Assembly (NCBI GenBank): GCA_945875225.1 | Contig: CAMCJY010000084.1 | Span: 1-7,650, forward strand | Direction: 5' to 3' | DNA length: 7,650 nt | From: Comamonas sp. lk | Lineage (GTDB): Bacteria > Pseudomonadota > Gammaproteobacteria > Burkholderiales > Burkholderiaceae_C | Shown here: in pieces, positions 4,814 to 7,650 of the stretch | How the letters are laid out: each line of letters starts with the position of its first letter | How positions within the stretch are numbered: the first letter of the stretch is position 1 | Notes under the pieces: generated by a model | What the model was told of the DNA's origin: nothing | What the model saw: the letters and a program-made list of their open reading frames with translations, nothing else | Database searches by the model: none | Made by a program: the position numbers and the translations under genes

Positions 4814-7648
4814 ATGCACCCCACTTCTACCGCTCCCAAGCCCGCGTTGCTGCTAATCGACGGCTCCAGTTATTTGTACCGCGCTTTTCATGCGATGCCC
4901 GACCTGCGCGCCGTGCCCGGTGACCCGGCCAGCACCCCCACCGGCGCGCTGCGCGGCATGGTCAACATGATGCAAGCCTTGCGCAAAGAAGTGCCCGCCG
5001 CCTATGTGGCCTGCGTGTTTGACGCCAAGGGCCCGACCTTTCGGGACGCGATCTACCCCGCCTACAAAGTCCAGCGCGCGCCCATGCCCGACGATTTGCG
5101 TGCGCAAATAGCGCCTATCCACGAAATGGTGCGCCTTTTGGGCATGCAAGTGCTCGATGTGCCGGGCGTCGAGGCCGATGACGTCATTGGCACCTTGGCG
5201 GTGCTCGCCGCTGCACGCGGCATGGATGTGGTGGTCAGCAGCGGGGATAAAGACCTGGCGCAATTGGTCAATGAGCGCATCACCATCATCGACACCATGA
5301 ATGGCAAGCGCCGCGATGTGGCTGGTGTGTTGGAAGAGTTCGGCGTGCCTGCGCATTTGATGCTCGACTACCAAAACCTGGTCGGCGACACCGTGGACAA
5401 CGTGCCCGGCGTGAGCAAGGTCGGACCCAAAACCGCAGTGAAATGGCTGCAAGAATACGGCAGCTTACAAGGTGTGATCGATAACGCGGCCTCTATCAAA
5501 GGCGTGGTCGGCGAGAACCTGCGCAGCGCGTTGGGCTGGCTGCCAACTGCGCGCCAGTTGCTCACCATCAAAACCGATTGCGATCTCTTGGATTGGCTGC
5601 CGGCCTTGCCGGAGTTTTCTGATTTGTTCTGCGGCCCAGAGGACCTGGCGGGCTTGCATGCGTTTTACCTGCGCTTTGGCTTTAAGGGTCTGGCATCCAC
5701 GATGGCCGGGCAAATAGAAAAATCCCTTGCCAAGTCTCAGGCCAGCGGCGCGGACTTGTTTGGCGACATGGCTGCGCCGAGCCAAGCGGGTAATGCAAGT
5801 GCTCGGGCACAGGGCGGTGAGCCGGTGCCGTCCTTGCTAGCCCGCGCCACCGAATATGAAACGGTGCTAGACCAGGCCGCGCTGGAGCGCTGGCTGGCGC
5901 TTATCGGATCGGCCGAGTTGGTGTCGCTGGACACTGAAACCACCTCCTTGGACGCCATGCGCGCTGAGATTGTGGGCATCAGCCTGAGCGTGGCCGTTGG
6001 CACCGCCGCCTACATTCCCCTTGCACATCGCTACCCGGACGCTCCGGCGCAGTTAGATCGCGATGAAGTGCTCTCCCTGCTCAAGCCCTGGCTGCAAGAC
6101 GCTAGCAAGCACAAGTTGGGGCAGCATGTGAAATACGACCGCCATGTGTTTGCCAACCACGGCATCGAGGTACGCGGCTATGTGCACGACACCATGCTGC
6201 AAAGCTATGTGCTCGAAGTGCATAAACCGCACGGCCTGGAAAGCCTGGCCGAGCGCCATTTGGGTCGCAAGGGTCTGAGCTTTGAAGACCTGTGCGGCAA
6301 AGGTGCGCAGCAAATCGGCTTTGACCAGGTGGATGTCGCCCGCGCCGGGCAATACGCTTGTGAGGATGCCGACTTGACGCTGGACGTGCACCAGTCCTTG
6401 TGGCCGCGCTTACAGATGGACGCCAGTTTGCTATTTATCTACCAGCTGGAAATCGACAGCAGCGAAGCCCTGTACCGCATTGAGCGCAACGGCGTGCTAA
6501 TTGATGCGCCGACACTGGCCGCACAAAGCCAGCAGTTGGGCGCGCGTATTGGGGAACTGGAGTCCGAGGCCCATGCCCTCGCGGGCCAAGCCTTTAACCT
6601 CAGCAGCCCCAAACAAATTGGCGAGATATTTTTTGTCAAACTGGGTTTGCCAGTCGTCAAGAAAACCGCCACTGGTGCACCCAGCACCGACGAGGAAGTG
6701 CTGGAAAAGCTGGCCGAAGACTTTCCATTGCCGGCCAAAATTTTGGAACACCGGGGCCTCTCCAAGCTCAAGGGCACCTACACCGACAAGCTGGCGCAAC
6801 TTGCCCTGCCGCGCACCGGCCGCGTCCACACCCATTACGCACAGGCGGTGGCGGTGACCGGGCGCCTGTCTAGCAATGACCCGAATTTGCAGAATATTCC
6901 CATCCGCACGCCCGAGGGCCGTCGCGTGCGCGAAGCCTTTGTCGCGCCCGCGGGTAGCGTCATCGCTAGTGCCGACTACAGCCAGATCGAGTTGCGCATC
7001 ATGGCGCATATCAGCGGGGACGCGGCGCTTTTGCAGGCCTTTCACCAGGGCTTGGACGTGCACCGTGCCACCGCCGCCGAGGTCTTCGGGCTGGCGCTGG
7101 ACCAAGTCAGCAGCGAGCAGCGCCGTTACGCCAAGGTGATTAACTTCGGCTTGATTTACGGCATGAGTGCTTACGGCCTGGCGCGCAACCTGGGCATCGA
7201 CAACACCGCCGCCAAAAACTATATCGAGCGCTACTTCGCCCGTTTTGCTGGCGTAAAGCGCTATATGGACGATACCCGGGCGCAGGCCAAAGCCCAAGGC
7301 TATGTGCAAACCGTATTCGGTCGGCGTTTGTATTTGCCGGAAATCAATTCGCCCAACGGCCAGCGCCGCGCCGGGGCCGAGCGCGCCGCCATCAACGCGC
7401 CTATGCAAGGCACGGCGGCCGATTTAATCAAGCTCAGCATGGTGCAGGTGCAGCGCGCCCTCGATGCCGGCGGCTACGGTACCCGCATGATCATGCAGGT
7501 CCATGATGAATTGGTTTTTGAAGTGCCCCAAGCCGAGGTCGATTGGCTGCGCGCTGAGATACCGCGCATCATGGCAGCGGTGGCTCAGCTCAAAGTGCCG
7601 CTACTGGCTGAAGTGGGGCTGGGGCCTAATTGGGATCAGGCGCATTAA
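4814..7648 (+). CDS. polA: DNA polymerase I (5'-3' exo, 3'-5' exo, polymerase)
   Basis: Complete 944-residue family A polymerase that removes RNA primers, fills Okazaki gaps and fills repair gaps. The 5'-nuclease domain (about 10-295) has LLLIDGSSYLYRAFHA (D16), GVEADDVIG (E120, D122, D123), SGDKDLAQL (D145, D147) and GDTVDNVPGVSKVGPKTA (D192, D195). After a linker (about 300-340), the 3'-5' exonuclease keeps all residues: D373 and E375 in LDTET, D442 in KYDRH, Y514 and D518 in YACED. The polymerase domain has motif A ADYSQIELR (D721), O-helix motif B (R770, K774, F778, Y782) and motif C QVHDELVFE (D898, E899). These align with E. coli D355/E357/D424/Y497/D501, D705, R754/K758/F762/Y766 and D882 at constant offsets of 16-18. 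ATG 4814 sits directly before the family N-terminus. It is divergent from thrB; the stop is TAA, two bases before the window ends. Confidence 0.98.
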   Translation: MHPTSTAPKPALLLIDGSSYLYRAFHAMPDLRAVPGDPASTPTGALRGMVNMMQALRKEVPAAYVACVFDAKGPTFRDAIYPAYKVQRAPMPDDLRAQIAPIHEMVRLLGMQVLDVPGVEADDVIGTLAVLAAARGMDVVVSSGDKDLAQLVNERITIIDTMNGKRRDVAGVLEEFGVPAHLMLDYQNLVGDTVDNVPGVSKVGPKTAVKWLQEYGSLQGVIDNAASIKGVVGENLRSALGWLPTARQLLTIKTDCDLLDWLPALPEFSDLFCGPEDLAGLHAFYLRFGFKGLASTMAGQIEKSLAKSQASGADLFGDMAAPSQAGNASARAQGGEPVPSLLARATEYETVLDQAALERWLALIGSAELVSLDTETTSLDAMRAEIVGISLSVAVGTAAYIPLAHRYPDAPAQLDRDEVLSLLKPWLQDASKHKLGQHVKYDRHVFANHGIEVRGYVHDTMLQSYVLEVHKPHGLESLAERHLGRKGLSFEDLCGKGAQQIGFDQVDVARAGQYACEDADLTLDVHQSLWPRLQMDASLLFIYQLEIDSSEALYRIERNGVLIDAPTLAAQSQQLGARIGELESEAHALAGQAFNLSSPKQIGEIFFVKLGLPVVKKTATGAPSTDEEVLEKLAEDFPLPAKILEHRGLSKLKGTYTDKLAQLALPRTGRVHTHYAQAVAVTGRLSSNDPNLQNIPIRTPEGRRVREAFVAPAGSVIASADYSQIELRIMAHISGDAALLQAFHQGLDVHRATAAEVFGLALDQVSSEQRRYAKVINFGLIYGMSAYGLARNLGIDNTAAKNYIERYFARFAGVKRYMDDTRAQAKAQGYVQTVFGRRLYLPEINSPNGQRRAGAERAAINAPMQGTAADLIKLSMVQVQRALDAGGYGTRMIMQVHDELVFEVPQAEVDWLRAEIPRIMAAVAQLKVPLLAEVGLGPNWDQAH

Positions 7649-7650
7649 AC

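Noticed and set aside
4042..4923. Plus-strand 293-codon open frame opposite thrB, running into polA.
   Set aside because: It is antisense to a clear homoserine kinase, overlaps the polA start, and its Gln/Gly/Ala-rich translation has no recognisable domain.

Overview
The window looks like an ordinary chromosomal segment of a betaproteobacterium in the Burkholderiales, most likely Comamonadaceae. The evidence is the GC-rich coding bias, the close family resemblance of the proteins, the presence of a BPSS1780-type membrane protein, and an APH-fold homoserine kinase beside polA. This placement is inference from recognised families; no 16S or other marker is present.

Layout, left to right: (1) the 3' part of uvrD (+, 1-1950), whose 5' end lies outside the window; (2) a 275-nt spacer (1951-2225) with a stem-loop just after uvrD, an FNR/Anr-like dyad, a -10-like hexamer at class II spacing from it, and a possible 51-codon small gene; (3) a LysE-superfamily exporter gene (+, 2226-2837) followed by a good stem-loop at 2836-2857; (4) convergent to it, a two-gene minus-strand unit, thrB (4671-3694) then a BPSS1780-family membrane protein (3675-2896), separated by 18 nt; (5) a 142-nt divergent promoter region (4672-4813) with a perfect 10-bp inverted repeat; (6) the complete polA (+, 4814-7648).

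Functionally there are two themes. UvrD and DNA polymerase I bracket the window and act consecutively in nucleotide excision repair: UvrD displaces the excised oligonucleotide and Pol I fills the gap. Between them sit a threonine-biosynthesis enzyme, a conserved membrane protein of unknown function, and a transporter whose superfamily includes homoserine/threonine exporters.

I found no mobile element, CRISPR array, tRNA/rRNA gene, phage gene or defence system, and the core genes look intact. The points worth a second look are in the intergenic DNA: the FNR-like promoter in front of an unrecognised small ORF, three plus-strand starts that share a leaderless-type arrangement, and the inverted repeat in the thrB/polA divergent region.
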